64,000 nt of DNA, taken from contig JACGCM010001026.1 in the NCBI GenBank assembly GCA_014058105.1, forward strand, positions 468,533-532,532, in the 5' to 3' direction. Both the position numbers and the translations under genes were made by a program. Under the pieces are notes generated by a model, which worked only from the letters and a program-made list of their open reading frames with translations, did not search any database and had not been told where the DNA came from. This stretch comes from Kingdonia uniflora (lineage: Eukaryota; Streptophyta; Magnoliopsida; Ranunculales; Circaeasteraceae). Positions 1 through 12,100 of the stretch are shown piece after piece; the stretch's first letter is position 1, and each line of letters begins with the position of its first letter.

Positions 1-55
1 AAAAATTCTAAAGAAGAGAAACTGAAAAGGAAAAACTGATAATGGGATTCTGAAC

Positions 56-2107
56 TTACTGCACATCGGCCTTGGCTCTTCTCTTCGATCTGCTAAATAG
101 CTTGGAAGAGGGAGATGGTGAGAATTCAAACGGGAGAGATGGAAGATCCATCTCGCCTTTAAAAATCTTGACAATGTCACCAATATCTGGTCGCAATTCT
201 GGCATTTTCTGTAAACACATAAGGGCCACATTGATACACATTACGGCTTGGTCCTTGTTATATCCACCTTTCAATTTCTCATCTACAAGCTCCAATACAT
301 TCCCTGTTTGAGCCAAATTTCTGCACCAACTTATGAGATTCGCTTTCTCAAGCGTCATTGGTGAAGAGAGAATGTGTAACGGTCTTCTACCAGAAATGAC
401 CACAAGTATTAAAACACCAAAACTGTAAATATCCGCCTTCTCCAACAAATGTCCACAACCACCGTACTCAGGCGCTACATAACACACTGTACCTCTCATG
501 CTCGTAGTACTGCTCAGCTCTCGACTGAAAAGATCCCCACTCCATTTTTCACTAGCGGCAGAAGAAGTCTTCTTCTTCTTCTTTGAACCTTTTCTGAAAC
601 TAAACTCCACATTTGGATCAAACTCACTTTGTTTCTTTCCTACAAAAGCATTATTCTTGTGGATTCGAAATTTACGGCCCAAATCAAAATGTGGGATCTT
701 AAACCCCCTCTTCTTCAACTTAGCTTCAATCTTTCTCAGCTTGTTATCTTTCCTTTTTGTCTCCTCAAGGTGCTCCTTTTTCCACCATTCTTGCATCTTC
801 ATGTGCTTCTTGTTACAATTTTTAACATCCTTAATCTTTTTACTCTTAATGTTTTTCGAAGAACTTTCTAACCCGAGTTCCGCATATTGTGGGGATTCAT
901 ATCGAGAAGACATACTCAAATCGGATTTCAGGGGAGAGTTCCTATTCTCTTCATCCCAATGGGGGTTTCTTGGCGGGCAAATTTGACTACCTATCCACTC
1001 TGTCACATAATCTTTGCTACACAATTCACCACTTCCATCTTGTCTCCACCACCAATCCTTCCCCCATTGCTTTGCATTAGCACCGGGATCTTCATTTGGA
1101 GGAGATAAAGCGTTAAGGCTCAATTCCTTACTATGTTCTATACTTGAATACTCGTCATCGTAAGGAACAAATCTATTCCAATCTTCCCCACCAATATCGA
1201 CCGTGAAAAGTTTCTTTCCCTTTTGATTACAACACTTCGGATCATACATATTTACACTATAATTACGAGAATTTGAATTCGTGGTTCTCCCATTGCAATC
1301 TACTCTATTGATCTTAGATGACGAAGAAGCAAAATCTGCCTCGAGATTTCTCGAAAGCTCCTGACTTTGACCCAATTCTTGGCTGAACAAACCAACTCCA
1401 AATTCACCTTCAGTCTTTACTCTGGAAAGCCCGAAATCTGAAACTTTTGCCCGATAATCCAACCCCAATAGTACATTACTCGGTTTAATATCGCCATGAA
1501 GCACTGGCGGATCACATTCAAGATGCAAAAACGCAAGCGCTCGAGCAATATCAAGTATGATGTCAAACCTATGATCCCAATTCAAGATCGAAACATGGGG
1601 TCCTTCCCCAAACAATGATTCTTGCAAACTCTTATTAGGCATATACTCGTAAACCAAAAATCTCATATTTTTCTCAACACAATATCCTAATAAAGTCACA
1701 ACAAATGGGGATCGAAGCTCACCGAGTATCTCCAACTCATTCTGGAACTCCCTCTCAGCCTGTAACAGCTCCACATCGAGCTTTTTAACCGCCACCGACT
1801 TCCCATCCCTCAAAATCCCTCGAAACACAGTCCCGGACCCTCCTTTCCCAATAAAATTCGCGCCATTGAACACATTCGTAGCTGATTTGAGCTCCTTATA
1901 AGTAAACTTTTGCAACTTCAGAGGCGGATTTGCATCGAAAGGAATGGTTTTAGCGCGATTTAGTAAGAAATAGTAAAGATAGACTAAAAACAGTAGCAGA
2001 GCAATGAGAAAGATGACTGAAGCAGAGATTATGATTGAAAGAAACAAAACCCTAGTTTTAAAAGCTGGATTAGGGTTTTGGGTTGGAGAGAAAGGTCTTG
2101 AAGGCAT
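56..2107 (-). CDS. Receptor-like Ser/Thr kinase, At2g45590/At4g25390 type
   Basis: Single-exon protein of 683 residues. A hydrophobic segment at about residues 20-50 is a signal anchor or transmembrane helix, with almost no extracellular part before it. The kinase domain follows from about residue 68: glycine loop GKGGSGTVFRG (87-97), ATP lysine K108 in VAVK, catalytic loop HGDIKPSN (204-211) and DFG (224-226). The arginine of the usual HRD is glycine, so this is a non-RD kinase. About 300 residues, rich in Ser, Lys and Asn, separate DFG from the APE motif (CYVAPEY, near 543). A long insert at this place is known in the plant kinases At2g45590, At4g25390 and At5g51770, which is the basis of the call. 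The C-lobe then runs on without a break. The start methionine at 2105-2107 is directly upstream of the membrane segment. Ligand and substrates are unknown; plasma-membrane location is inferred. Confidence 0.88.
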   Translation of the reverse strand: MPSRPFSPTQNPNPAFKTRVLFLSIIISASVIFLIALLLFLVYLYYFLLNRAKTIPFDANPPLKLQKFTYKELKSATNVFNGANFIGKGGSGTVFRGILRDGKSVAVKKLDVELLQAEREFQNELEILGELRSPFVVTLLGYCVEKNMRFLVYEYMPNKSLQESLFGEGPHVSILNWDHRFDIILDIARALAFLHLECDPPVLHGDIKPSNVLLGLDYRAKVSDFGLSRVKTEGEFGVGLFSQELGQSQELSRNLEADFASSSSKINRVDCNGRTTNSNSRNYSVNMYDPKCCNQKGKKLFTVDIGGEDWNRFVPYDDEYSSIEHSKELSLNALSPPNEDPGANAKQWGKDWWWRQDGSGELCSKDYVTEWIGSQICPPRNPHWDEENRNSPLKSDLSMSSRYESPQYAELGLESSSKNIKSKKIKDVKNCNKKHMKMQEWWKKEHLEETKRKDNKLRKIEAKLKKRGFKIPHFDLGRKFRIHKNNAFVGKKQSEFDPNVEFSFRKGSKKKKKTSSAASEKWSGDLFSRELSSTTSMRGTVCYVAPEYGGCGHLLEKADIYSFGVLILVVISGRRPLHILSSPMTLEKANLISWCRNLAQTGNVLELVDEKLKGGYNKDQAVMCINVALMCLQKMPELRPDIGDIVKIFKGEMDLPSLPFEFSPSPSSKLFSRSKRRAKADVQ

Positions 2108-4358
2108 GTTTTAGGGTTTTGGATTGAAATGAGGAAGAAAGTTTGATATTTTGAGTGGTTTTAGAGGTGATGGAGCTTTACAGTTAGAAGATTGGAGGGT
2201 GTTTATTTAATTAATAAATTGTTAAATTACTGTGAGGGGGTCCTCCCAAGGTGAGGATGATGCTTTTGACTGCAGTTTAGAGATTTGGAGTTGAAAAAGA
2301 GTTTTTTTGGAGGGAAATCATTTACAATTGTTATTTTATGGTATTTCAAATTTACTCCCTTGGATAACTAACTTATTTTAGGAATTAGTAGGAACACCTT
2401 TGAAGTTTTCAAATTACAATTTACTCTTACTTAGCTTATCATATTATTGAATAAAATTCCCTACAAGAAGCAAAAATAGCAGATTACCTTCAAATTTTGA
2501 AGATGTCGATATGAAAGAATTATAGCCATAATGGTGCAGTGTTAAGCGCCAAATTTTGATGTGGCAGAGAAGTTTGGGAAGAGGATAAATGCGACTCTTC
2601 CCAACTATTGAAAATGCTCTCATAACTTTTTTTCTTTTTGTGAGGATGATCTTCATGGTAAGGACCAAGGAGCTTATATTCATAATAATAATAAAAATGT
2701 GTTTTGTGTGTCCACAAATTCGCTCCCTAATCCCTATACTAATACATTAAATTTTAAAAGGTGCTCCATGTAGGGATCAATTATGTTTTGAAAAGAATAA
2801 AATAAAGATGAATAGTTGCTGTAACTTATCAATTATCATGGCTTTCACCAAAAGAAAAGGAAAAACAGTGGCTTTATTTATTTTGCTTTTTTTTCTTTGT
2901 TTGTGTTTAGCAAAACAAAAGAAGAAGATGATTGGTGACCCATACCCACCACCCACACCATGAAACATGAGCAAGGTTGGGCATTTTTCGTCCCTTTCTC
3001 CTTTCTCCTTTCTCCTTTATGGACTCTCATAATTTGCATTGTATGGTCTAAATTTGTACTATTGTGACTATAAGCACAATATTCCAAAACATTGCTATAT
3101 AACTTGGTATAAAAATATCTCTTAGTCTAAATCAGTTCGTACTCGCACATTATAATGTTCCCTTATCTTAAGCCAATATGCCAAATTAATTAAATGGGGT
3201 GTCGCGATAAACTCCCAGAGTTTAAATACCAGACAAGAAGATATTTAGAATACATATCTCTAGCTTAGTACGAAAAAAGTGAGCTTAGGGTAATCCAAAA
3301 TTAACGGTAAAGAGCTCTAATAAACTCTGAGAAACAAAAGAAGGATGGAACTTGCACTAGCAAAAGAAGACTAATTTAAATTAAAAACTAGATTTGAGTT
3401 GTGTTGGTCTCTTTCCCTTTAAGCAAAAGCAATTAATATTTGGCTTACCTTTTTAAAGCAACTAAAGCATGATTTGATAACTACATCATTTTGTTGCTGC
3501 ATTTCGTCAAACGATCTCGAACCAGGTTGAGTGGTTTTGGGGTCCCTCTGTTACTTCGTTGATGCCTTTAAAACTAGCTTTTCCACAATGCTAGTTTTAA
3601 GCTTAATACTAAACTTAGATATTAAGGGTATAAAGGTTGAACTTGAGTTCTATTCACCACCTATCAGACTCTTGGGGCAAAACAAAATATCTCAGAGATG
3701 ACAAGCATAGTGTCACTGATTATTAAACACGATAAACCACAATTCCATAGCCCTGAACATGACTTCTTCTGCCTCTCTAGACAAGTCAAAACATATTTCA
3801 ATTACTGAGAATACAGACCGTAATAAGAACAGACATTATAACAGAAAACCATGGTTCTTCGAGAACATAACAGACAACATCTGTATTGTACATGTATATC
3901 AGAAATCGAAGCGGAGACTGTAAGATGATTAATACCTTAAAGCAACTATTACCGGTGGAGACCATACAAAACCTGTCAGAAAAATCAGATTGAACTGATA
4001 ATATCAATAAGAAATTTTAGAATGAAATATATTCAATGAAAATGCTAGAAGTACATTAATAAGGAGAAAATAGCATGGTTTCCACAGTTCTCTAACATTG
4101 TTGTAATCCAAAAGCAAAATTACAAGTTAACAATAAAAAATTACCGAAGAGAGGATATACTACTTCCTGTATCAGAAAAGTGAGATCATATGATCTTTAA
4201 TATGACAACAGATCAAATGTGCTCCGATAAAACTCAAAACTGAACCCTAACCAAATGTTTTATATGGCCAGAAAATGTAACCTGAATATCCAGTCCCAAG
4301 TGGGACAATCTTCGTTTCTTTGTAGATAAAGTGAACCAATTCTTCACAGTTGCATCAG
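2108..4358. other. Intergenic: kinase promoter side and TM9SF 3' flank
   Basis: No reading frame here looks like a gene. The first 200 bases should hold the promoter and leader of the leftward kinase gene; AT-rich sequence near 2200-2215 could serve as a TATA-like element on the minus strand, but this is weak. The part next to 4358 must contain the 3' untranslated region of the TM9SF gene. I see no clear transposon ends or RNA gene. Confidence 0.5.
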
Positions 4359-7300
4359 CTAATCAATCTTCACTGACGAGTAAATAAGCCTTGTGAACCA
4401 GAAACACGCGTAGAAACCAATAGCACCAGTCAACACAAAGAAGGCATAAGAAACAATAAGCATGTACCCGAAGTACAGCACCCCAGAAACAGGCTTCGTG
4501 ATTTCAAGTTTTGTGAAGAAGTAAAATGCGGCGTAAAGGAAGAGGTAGAGTGCCGAGGACCCAGAAGTCAAATAGGACCTCCACCACCAGAGATAATCTT
4601 CACTGCAAAGCTGGAAGTAACAGAGCACGATCGTGATCTCGGCACACGTGACAATCAATATGAGAAAGACGATGAAGAGAAAGCCAAAGATGTAGTAGAA
4701 TTGGTTCAACCAAATAGAAGTGAGGATGAAAAACAACTCAATGAACACCGCTCCGAATGGGAGAATTCCTCCTATCAAGATTGAGAAGATAGGGTTCATG
4801 TACCATGCTTGTTCTGGAATCTGTCTTGGGATCTTGTTTGTCTTCACAGGATCCTCTATTGCTGGTTTCTTGAACCCAATGTAACTACCCACAAATACAA
4901 GTGGAACTGAGATTCCAAACCAAAGGAAGACTAGAGCAAACATTGTCCCAAATGGGACTGCACCAGATGATTTCTCCCCCCAAATGAGACCATTCAAAAC
5001 GAAGAAAATAGCGAAAATACTAGCAGGGAAAATACACGCAGTTTTTAGGGTAACCTTCTTCCATTCTGTGCCTTTAAACATCTTGTAAAGACGAGCAGAC
5101 GAGTAACCAGCAAACAAACCCATAAATACCCAGACTAGCAGCATGGCAGTCATTAGACCGCCTCTGTTAGAGGGAGACAGAAACCCCAGAACCGCAAAGA
5201 TCATTGTGACAAGAATCATTCCAAAGAACTGTATACCTGTCCCGGCATAGACGCATAGTAGGTCTGAGTTTGCAGGAGGGCGGAAAACATCACCGTGGAC
5301 CAACTTCCACCCAGTTTCTTCTTGAGCTTCTTCCTGAGTCTCAAGCTGGTTATACTTGGAGATGTCACGGTATAGCGTCCGCAACATGATCATAGCAACC
5401 ATACCCGAGAGAAAGAGGACAATCATAAGAGAATTAACAATTGAGAACCAGTGAATTTGATCATCAGACATTAGAAGATAGGTATCCCATCGTGATGCCC
5501 ACTTCACATTGCTCTCCTAAAAAAGTCCAAGAAAAAAGGTTAAGAACATTCTCACATGATGTTTTACAAAACCATAGTAGTATTATACTGTGTATCATTA
5601 CTTGCCATAGTTTGATTAAGAATTTTGGATACTTTCAAATTCAATTAGCTTCAACATAGCTGGGAATCATGAGTTTTCTATCTGAATCCATGATTACGAC
5701 TTTTGGATAAAAGGTTCAAATCTAAGAAATATTCGCAATCTCTACAATTAACAACCTTCTAATTTTCTGCACTAAATAAAAGGATTTTTTCTATTTTCTA
5801 AGAACTGCTTGTTTTTTTTAAAATGCTCATGAAGAAGAAACAAAAATAATCAATCTACATGTTCAATTTTTTTAATCTAAAAAACGTGTTCCTCGTAAGT
5901 GTATTAATAGTATCAAGTTTTTTTAATATGATTCAGAAAATGAATTGTACATATCACAACAGAAAATGCTAAGGGTCTCACACCTCGAACTCGACGTCGT
6001 ATGTAAAAATGATTTCCTTATTCTCTTCTACTTCTTGTGGAGAATCGGAGTTGGTAACTGCGCTCCTTGCATGAGGATCACAGGTTTTCAAGCGAGTATT
6101 CTCATTCCATGTGCCTCCATATTCATGTCGTACACTGAATGGTTTGACTTCAAATCCTACAATCCTTGCAAAATCTGTTTGTTGATCCTTGTGATACTTC
6201 ACATTAAACTGTAAATGGTTGTGAATAAAATGCTTTTCTTCCTTGCTCTGCAAAAGAAATAAAATAGAGCAAGAGAATCAGGCTGAGCAAAAAAAACAAA
6301 AACAAAAAATAAAATAATAACAAGCCCATAGAACACTTTGCTACGAGTCAGTGCCATACTGAGGTGTATCTCCCTTTAAGCCCAATTTGAAAACCATACT
6401 GATACATGATAGTAGATTCCTGATCCGGTCTTCGTATAGGAACAACCAAAGGAAGGTTATCCAGAATCCTATAAAATGCAAGATAGATTTAATGAACACT
6501 TGCAACAAACTGACGGTGGTTGAAATTACAAAGCAGATTTGAAGTTAAATGATTTCTTACATGTTAACCCGATATTCGTCATCTATTTTTTCCTTAAAGT
6601 CCTTGGCAGCTTTTGCATCAAGTGTGACTCGGCAGATAACATTACACATCTGTGGCAGCCTCATCTTAAACTGCAACAGAAGCAATTTGCTCAGAGAACA
6701 ATATCCAAACAATAATCCGCTATGAAAATTAAAATTTTAACTAGTGCGGGAAATGAAGCTAACCACAAAGGGAGAGTTTTCAATACGATCACCACGAAGA
6801 ACTTCACCAAGATTTTCAGCATTATCAATGATGGTCTTTGGGCGACAATAGGGGAGAGAATAGTAAGAATATGGCAGCTGTGTCTTTGTAGAGGTCAGCT
6901 TATTCACTTTCACCTTCAACGGATCACCCTGCAACCAGAGCACGTCAAAAAAAGTAAATACCAGTAACATTAAATTAATAAAGTCAAAAATCAAAACAAA
7001 ATCCCAAATAAATAATATGGAACCCCAACAACAAGTAGAAAGGCAGAATCAATGAAAAACTTTTGCACCGACATTATCCCTATACCTATACAAGCATTAT
7101 TGAGCCATTTACTTAGCTACAACCCTGCTGTAGACAAGCTTACTAAGATGAATCCCGATAGTGACATGTGGAATTTATTCCTAGCACTTTCTCCCATGAT
7201 TTGAAATCTATTGTATATTTGTATGTGATGATGCTAGTAGTAACATGAGCGTAACCTCTTTTATTTAGTTAATACAAGGTTAAGGTGTCCATAACCCGGC

Positions 7301-7830
7301 TGATTCATTAAAAAAAAAAATATGAATGAAGGACTGTTTTTTAGGGCATTCTGAGCTGGACATATCATCACCATCAAGAGTGTTTTCTTTATTAATGCAT
7401 GCAGGTTTCAGTTTTCAGTTTTCAGATTAAATTAATAAATTGCAGCAGAGGCCTTTTGAAAAACTCCACCTGATCCAACTAGGTGATGAACATGAGAAGA
7501 ATAATGGCGCAGTAATCAAAACCAAACCCGATGTGATTTTAGTTCCCTATTAGGAATGATCGACCTACTAATGAGATATCTCAAAAACTGCCCAACACCA
7601 CTAAACTTGTAATAATTCAATTACATCATCACAAACCACTTAGATCCCAAACTATATAACACTATTTACTCATAATTGACCTAAATCGAAACCAAATCAA
7701 AGAAGATCTAATAAGTAAATGAATGATTACTCACCAATCCGAAATCCTCAGGTGCAACGCCAGGGAGGTAAAAGCAATTCGCATGAATTAGTAGCAGAAG
7801 AAGAGTTGAGATCCATACATGAATCTTCAT
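4359..7830 (-). CDS. Transmembrane 9 superfamily (TM9SF/EMP70) protein, TMN6/7-like
   Basis: Six coding exons read on the minus strand: 7735-7830, 6764-6928, 6561-6670, 6360-6468, 5984-6247 and 4359-5516. All junctions are GT-AG and keep frame, giving 633 residues, close to the family norm of about 640. Exon 1 encodes a signal peptide ([19 protein letters not shown]) followed by the family N-terminus [10 protein letters not shown]. Exons 2-5 form the lumenal EMP70 domain, with motifs such as NKLTS, PYCRP and EEIIF-like KEIIFTYDV. Exon 6 carries all nine membrane helices and the conserved stretches [19 protein letters not shown] and [12 protein letters not shown]. The C-terminus SSVKID holds the KXD/E signal, known to retain plant TM9SF proteins in the Golgi. 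The family works in Golgi/endosome membrane traffic; cargo is unknown. Sequence is closest from memory to Arabidopsis TMN6/TMN7. Confidence 0.93.
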
Positions 7831-8193
7831 CTCTCGTTAACGCACAGATTTTAATCAAATTAGGGTTTCGATCTCTCGTGTTATTAAAAAGATGGAGGAT
7901 TGCTTCGTTTCGACACTTTGAGGGAAGCCAAACAAATTTAACCCTGGATCTCGATCTATATTACGGTATTGCCATCGCAACCACAAGATAAAGACAACGA
8001 CCGACTTTTGCCAATTATTTGGTACACTCCACAAAATAAATATTAAAGTCCGGCCCGTTTAATATTTGGGGCCCGGGCTGCTTAGCCACTAAGATTTAGC
8101 TTGGACTCGGAGAAGTTAGAACATCTTTGGACATGTTAAGCCTTGTAACTCTCAAAATATAAAATCGTAGGCAACTAGTGGCTACTCCTCCAA
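7831..8193 (-). promoter_or_regulatory. TM9SF leader and promoter with GGCCC-rich block
   Basis: Upstream of the TM9SF start codon (minus strand). Around 8051-8080 lies a cluster of GGCCCG/GGGCCC elements in otherwise AT-rich DNA. GGCCCA-type boxes (site II/UP1-like) are common in promoters of widely expressed plant genes, which fits a housekeeping membrane-traffic gene. No clear TATA box was seen. The role is inferred from the motif and position. Confidence 0.35.
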
Positions 8194-8621
8194 GGCCATG
8201 TTTGTTTGTTTTTTTTTTTTTTTTTTTTTGTGAGAAGAGGTAGGAAGAGCATAAAAAAAATTGAGGTTATATATTTTGAGGTTAGAAGATTGGAAAAAAA
8301 ATTGCATGCATTTAGCTAAAGGTTAAAAGTTATACTTAAAATATTGACTTCTAACTTCAGCATCTCACTAATCTGTTTGGCTAAACCATATAATTTAACC
8401 ACAAATTAGAATTTCTCCACAAAAACACCAAACACATATGTAAACTATATTTTCCTCTCTAATTCTTAAATACACAAATTACTAAATATACAGTGGAAAC
8501 ATGGTTCATGGTTATACAAGAAAATACCAGTCGATCAACACAACACCTCTAAAATGAAAATACTCACTTACCTACCTTTACACCACACCACTCCAACACA
8601 AGCTAAAACAATAAAGAAATT

Positions 8622-8885
8622 TCAACCATGCACATCCCTCACAACCATCCCACCTAGATCCTCTACATCTTCATCTTCCTCGACCTCAACAACTGGTATA
8701 GCTTCTTCCTCTTCCAGAACTACTCCCCACTGAACATTTCTCTCCTTCTCAACAAATGTAGCAAACAAAGTATCAATATTTGCCCTTGATTTAACTCTCC
8801 TATGAACATCTCCTCGAAATTCTAAAACCTGGGGGTGTCTCCTCCCATGTCTCATATACTCCAGGTACACGCCCCACAAAAACAA
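8622..8885 (-). CDS. Small unrecognised frame inside the Harbinger element
   Basis: An 87-residue frame beginning MFLWGVYLEYMRHGRR, with an acidic block (EEEEAIPVVEVEEDEDVEDL) near the end. I do not recognise a family. It is on the same strand as the nuclease relic and downstream of it, so it may be a remnant of a second transposon gene, or chance. No splice model was found joining it to the nuclease. Confidence 0.2.
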   Translation of the reverse strand: MFLWGVYLEYMRHGRRHPQVLEFRGDVHRRVKSRANIDTLFATFVEKERNVQWGVVLEEEEAIPVVEVEEDEDVEDLGGMVVRDVHG

Positions 8886-10014
8886 TATAATACCTAGCCA
8901 TCACACCTACAATAATAAATCATCAATATGTCATAACACATAATAATTTGTTAATCTATATAATAATTTGTTAATCATCAATATGTCATATACCAAACAA
9001 TAATACTTGTTAATCTACATACATTATTAAATATATTAGAGACATATAATTTTATACCAAACAATAATACTAGTCATAACTATAGTCCAAACCAAATTAT
9101 AAATACCAAACAAGAGACATACCAAACAAACTTATTGAAGTACTCTCACACCATAATCATAACAAAGATTGCAATAAAAGAGTATAATAAGCAAATAAAT
9201 AAAAATAGTACAAAGTAGATGACTCAGGCAGGATGATAGTGACCAAAGTTGACATACTGATCAAGCCACATGTTTACACACAGATTGTCCCTAAAATTGG
9301 TATATGCTTCAGTTCCCCCTAATGCTCATATCTCTTCATGAGGCATTTCTCCATGTGTCCTCTTCCTCTGCATTTGGGTATTCTAAGTTGTCATTTGGAT
9401 CTACATTTTGAAATAAATAATCACTTGAGACTAACCGATTTCGATTAATTTTAGGTCAAAATCAATAGGTCCAAAAAATATTAAATTAACGGTCTAACCC
9501 TAGCCTAAGTCAAGGTTATCCAATGTTATAGGGACAACAAGCAAAGGTAAATTAAACACAATAACAAGCAATTTTAACCCTCTAGGAAACCTTTCTCATG
9601 AGAAAAACCCACAGGTCGCTGCCGAATTGCCCGACAGCTAAACAATCTAATAAGAAACAAAATAATAAGAATTCAATTACTTACAGACTCGATAAGCACA
9701 TCCCGTGGTCACCTCTCTTCTAATTGAACTTCTCGCAATCAATTATACTATCTCGCAACGCCCTTCGTTCTCGCAATGCCTCACCTCGGATAACGCACCA
9801 AAGCTCCAAAGCTTGAATCGCACAAACTAATAAAATCTGAAATTGGATTTAGGTTTCTCAATCTTCGATTGATTCAATTTGAGTTTTACTTCGTATTGAA
9901 TCGCTCGTTGAAATCTTTCTTCTCTCTAAAATCTCAAGCCCTAGAAAATAAATTTTGGAAGAGTTGAAAAGTAAAATAAGAAAGGATGTCTTTTATAAGA
10001 AAACTGAAAACCCA

Positions 10015-10262
10015 AATTCTATTTGAACAGAGAAATAGTTTGTTCGAACATACATGATTTTTATTCGAACAGAGCCAAGATCCTATTAAAACAAACAAAG
10101 TTCTGAGTAACCTGTTCAAACAGAGGAAAAAGTTTGTTCGAATAAGGTCTATTCAAATAGAAAAAAAGTATGTTAGAACAGAGTTTATTCTAACAGAATT
10201 TTTTTTTTCTAACAGGGTCTGTTCTAACAGAAAAAAGTTTTTTTCTAACAGAAACATATTTT
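10015..10262. repeat. Dense array of GTTCGAAC / GTTCTAAC half-palindromes
   Basis: Within about 250 bases, units resembling GTTCGAACAGAG and TTCTAACAGAAAAAAG recur roughly ten times, some as GTTCGAAC palindromes, separated by runs of A or T. The spacing is irregular, so this is not a simple satellite. It lies between the nuclease relic and the left part of the Harbinger element. Function is unknown. Confidence 0.6.
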
Positions 10263-10364
10263 CTTCAAAAAACATAATTCCTTTTTGACATTTTGTAAAT
10301 ATTAAGGGCTTGATATTTTTGAGCGAAGAGGTACAAACCCACGTACCTATTCAGTATTAGTCCA

Positions 10365-11660
10365 GCTGTAGACACTCCATATGCAATCTCTGACGACGAG
10401 TAACCACGAGGAAGTGCTGACACTTATTCTAGACACAAAATGAAACAAGCTTTAAATATGGATATTTCATCTTTATGATATGGTTGTGAATGATACAACA
10501 TGCAACAATAACCTTGGTTTGAGTTTCAACATGACAATGGGCGTTTGGGCGCAAACAGGCAAAATGTCTCTTCATGATCCTAAACAAACGCTCAATGATG
10601 TTCCTTAGCTGGGAGTGTCGATAATTATATAACTCTTGTGGAGTCTGAGGGCTACTCCCATCTCGATGTTCATTAAGGTGGTAGCGTACACCTCGATATG
10701 GAACTAAAAAACCAGGAGTTTAGGGAAATCTAGCATTCCCCAAGCAGTAATGATCTGAAAAGTTAAATTTTGCACATTAAGATTGCAAACCAAAAATTGT
10801 AAGTAAAATATTGGGGATGATATTATAAATACGCTATTATTTACCTCTAGGCACTGTAAACGGATACATGTCATCATTAACTTCAGCTCTCAAGATCCTG
10901 CTATCATAAGCTGAACCTTCCCATCCAGCAAATATCTCAATTATTTTCATGTCAAAGGAACAAGTACCAAGCACATTCTACTTTATATCCCCCTTCCTAG
11001 TACAATACCTAGGTTGATCTTCGAGGGGGACTGTTGCAGGGATGAATGTGCCATCCACTGCTCCATCACAATCCTAAAGAAAATAACCCATGCCATCAAT
11101 TATAAAAGCAATTAAAAAAATGTCTTAAAATATTAACTTTAAAGTAAACATACCTTGAAGTACATGTTGGCCCTAACATGATGATTGTTTGCAGTGGCAA
11201 GAGACAAGTCAGGAGTTGCATGTTTGATTAAGTCTTTACCCAACCTCAAAACATACTTCAAAACAACATGAAAATATTTGGAAATAGTTTCCAATGACCG
11301 CATGGTCGAAGCTTGGGCATGCCAAACTTAGTATCATGACCTACAATCAACAAGAATATTGCCACCTGTTCTTTAACAACTAAATATTTGCTAGCTCTCA
11401 AACCCTTCCCTCTCAGCCCATCACAAAAAACTATAGAAGCAAGCCCTATTCATTCGTAACATATTATTGTATATAATATCACTTTTATTATACAACCAAC
11501 GTAAGTTTGCATTCCTGTGCTCCCTTCTATTGACATAAGACATTCTGTCATATTAGGTAGCCTCAGCCAACAATAATATCAGGTTAACTGCAGTAGCTGC
11601 TACCGTAGCAACAACCTCTAATTCAAATGTTTCATCATCATATTGATCCATCCTATTCAT
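10365..11660 (-). pseudogene. HARBI1-like nuclease (DDE_Tnp_4), disabled
   Basis: Conceptual translation gives a run of clear family motifs broken by stops. A segment YFKDCDGAVDGTFIPA carries the first catalytic Asp, then CSFDMKIIEIFAGWEGSAYD, then after a likely intron (about 10756-10846, GT-AG) TPGFLVPYRGVRYHLNE and LRNIIERLFRIMKRHF with the catalytic Glu, and CCIIHNHI near the end. The usual YYLVDAGY motif is changed to YCLGNARF, so a conserved Asp is Asn. Stops occur after GDIK, within RFP*TPGF and upstream near 11400-11550. The protein would have been the endonuclease/transposase of the surrounding PIF/Harbinger element. It cannot make a full-length product. Confidence 0.85.
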
Positions 11661-11859
11661 AATCCAATACCTCTAAAATTAACACAGTTCATTGCAACTC
11701 AATAACATAACACCAATTTAATAATGAAACTCAACAAATTCAATGTAACCAATTTCTATTACAACCAATAAACTAATCATTACAATTTCATAAAAATAAT
11801 ATATATACATAGAGAGAGAAAAATTAAAATACATTGTCGGATAGAGGTGGCGAGTGTTG

Positions 11860-12100
11860 TTGGTCTGGGGAGACACCTGCAATTTCGAGTGAGAAAGAGC
11901 AAAGCGAGACGCTTGAGAGACACCCAAAGAGGCCTAGAGAGAGAAGTAGGGAGAGGTGTTGAGAGAGCCGCAAAGAGGCATTGGAGAGGGACACAGAGAG
12001 GCGCAGAGAGATGCGCTGGAGAGAGTCGGAGAGAGAGAGAGAGACGGGAGACGAGAGAAGCGCTGAAAGAGACGAGAGATGCGCAATACTCTTTGTTCTT
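11860..12100. repeat. GA-rich low-complexity tract
   Basis: About 240 bases made almost only of GAGAG, GGAGA and AGAGGC words on the plus strand. On the minus strand this is CT-rich sequence upstream of the nuclease relic, so it may be its old leader. The long frames that cross it on both strands are products of the low complexity and are not reported as genes. Confidence 0.7.

Noticed and set aside
498..1108. Long plus-strand frames opposite the kinase gene
   Set aside because: Shadows of the intact kinase frame on the other strand; compositions Phe/Leu/Ser-rich as expected for antisense reading.
9411..10297. ACATTTTG repeated at both sides of a 0.88-kb segment, as a nested insert with 8-bp target duplication
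   Set aside because: No inverted ends, no LTR structure and no coding content; an 8-mer of this composition can recur by chance in AT-rich DNA.
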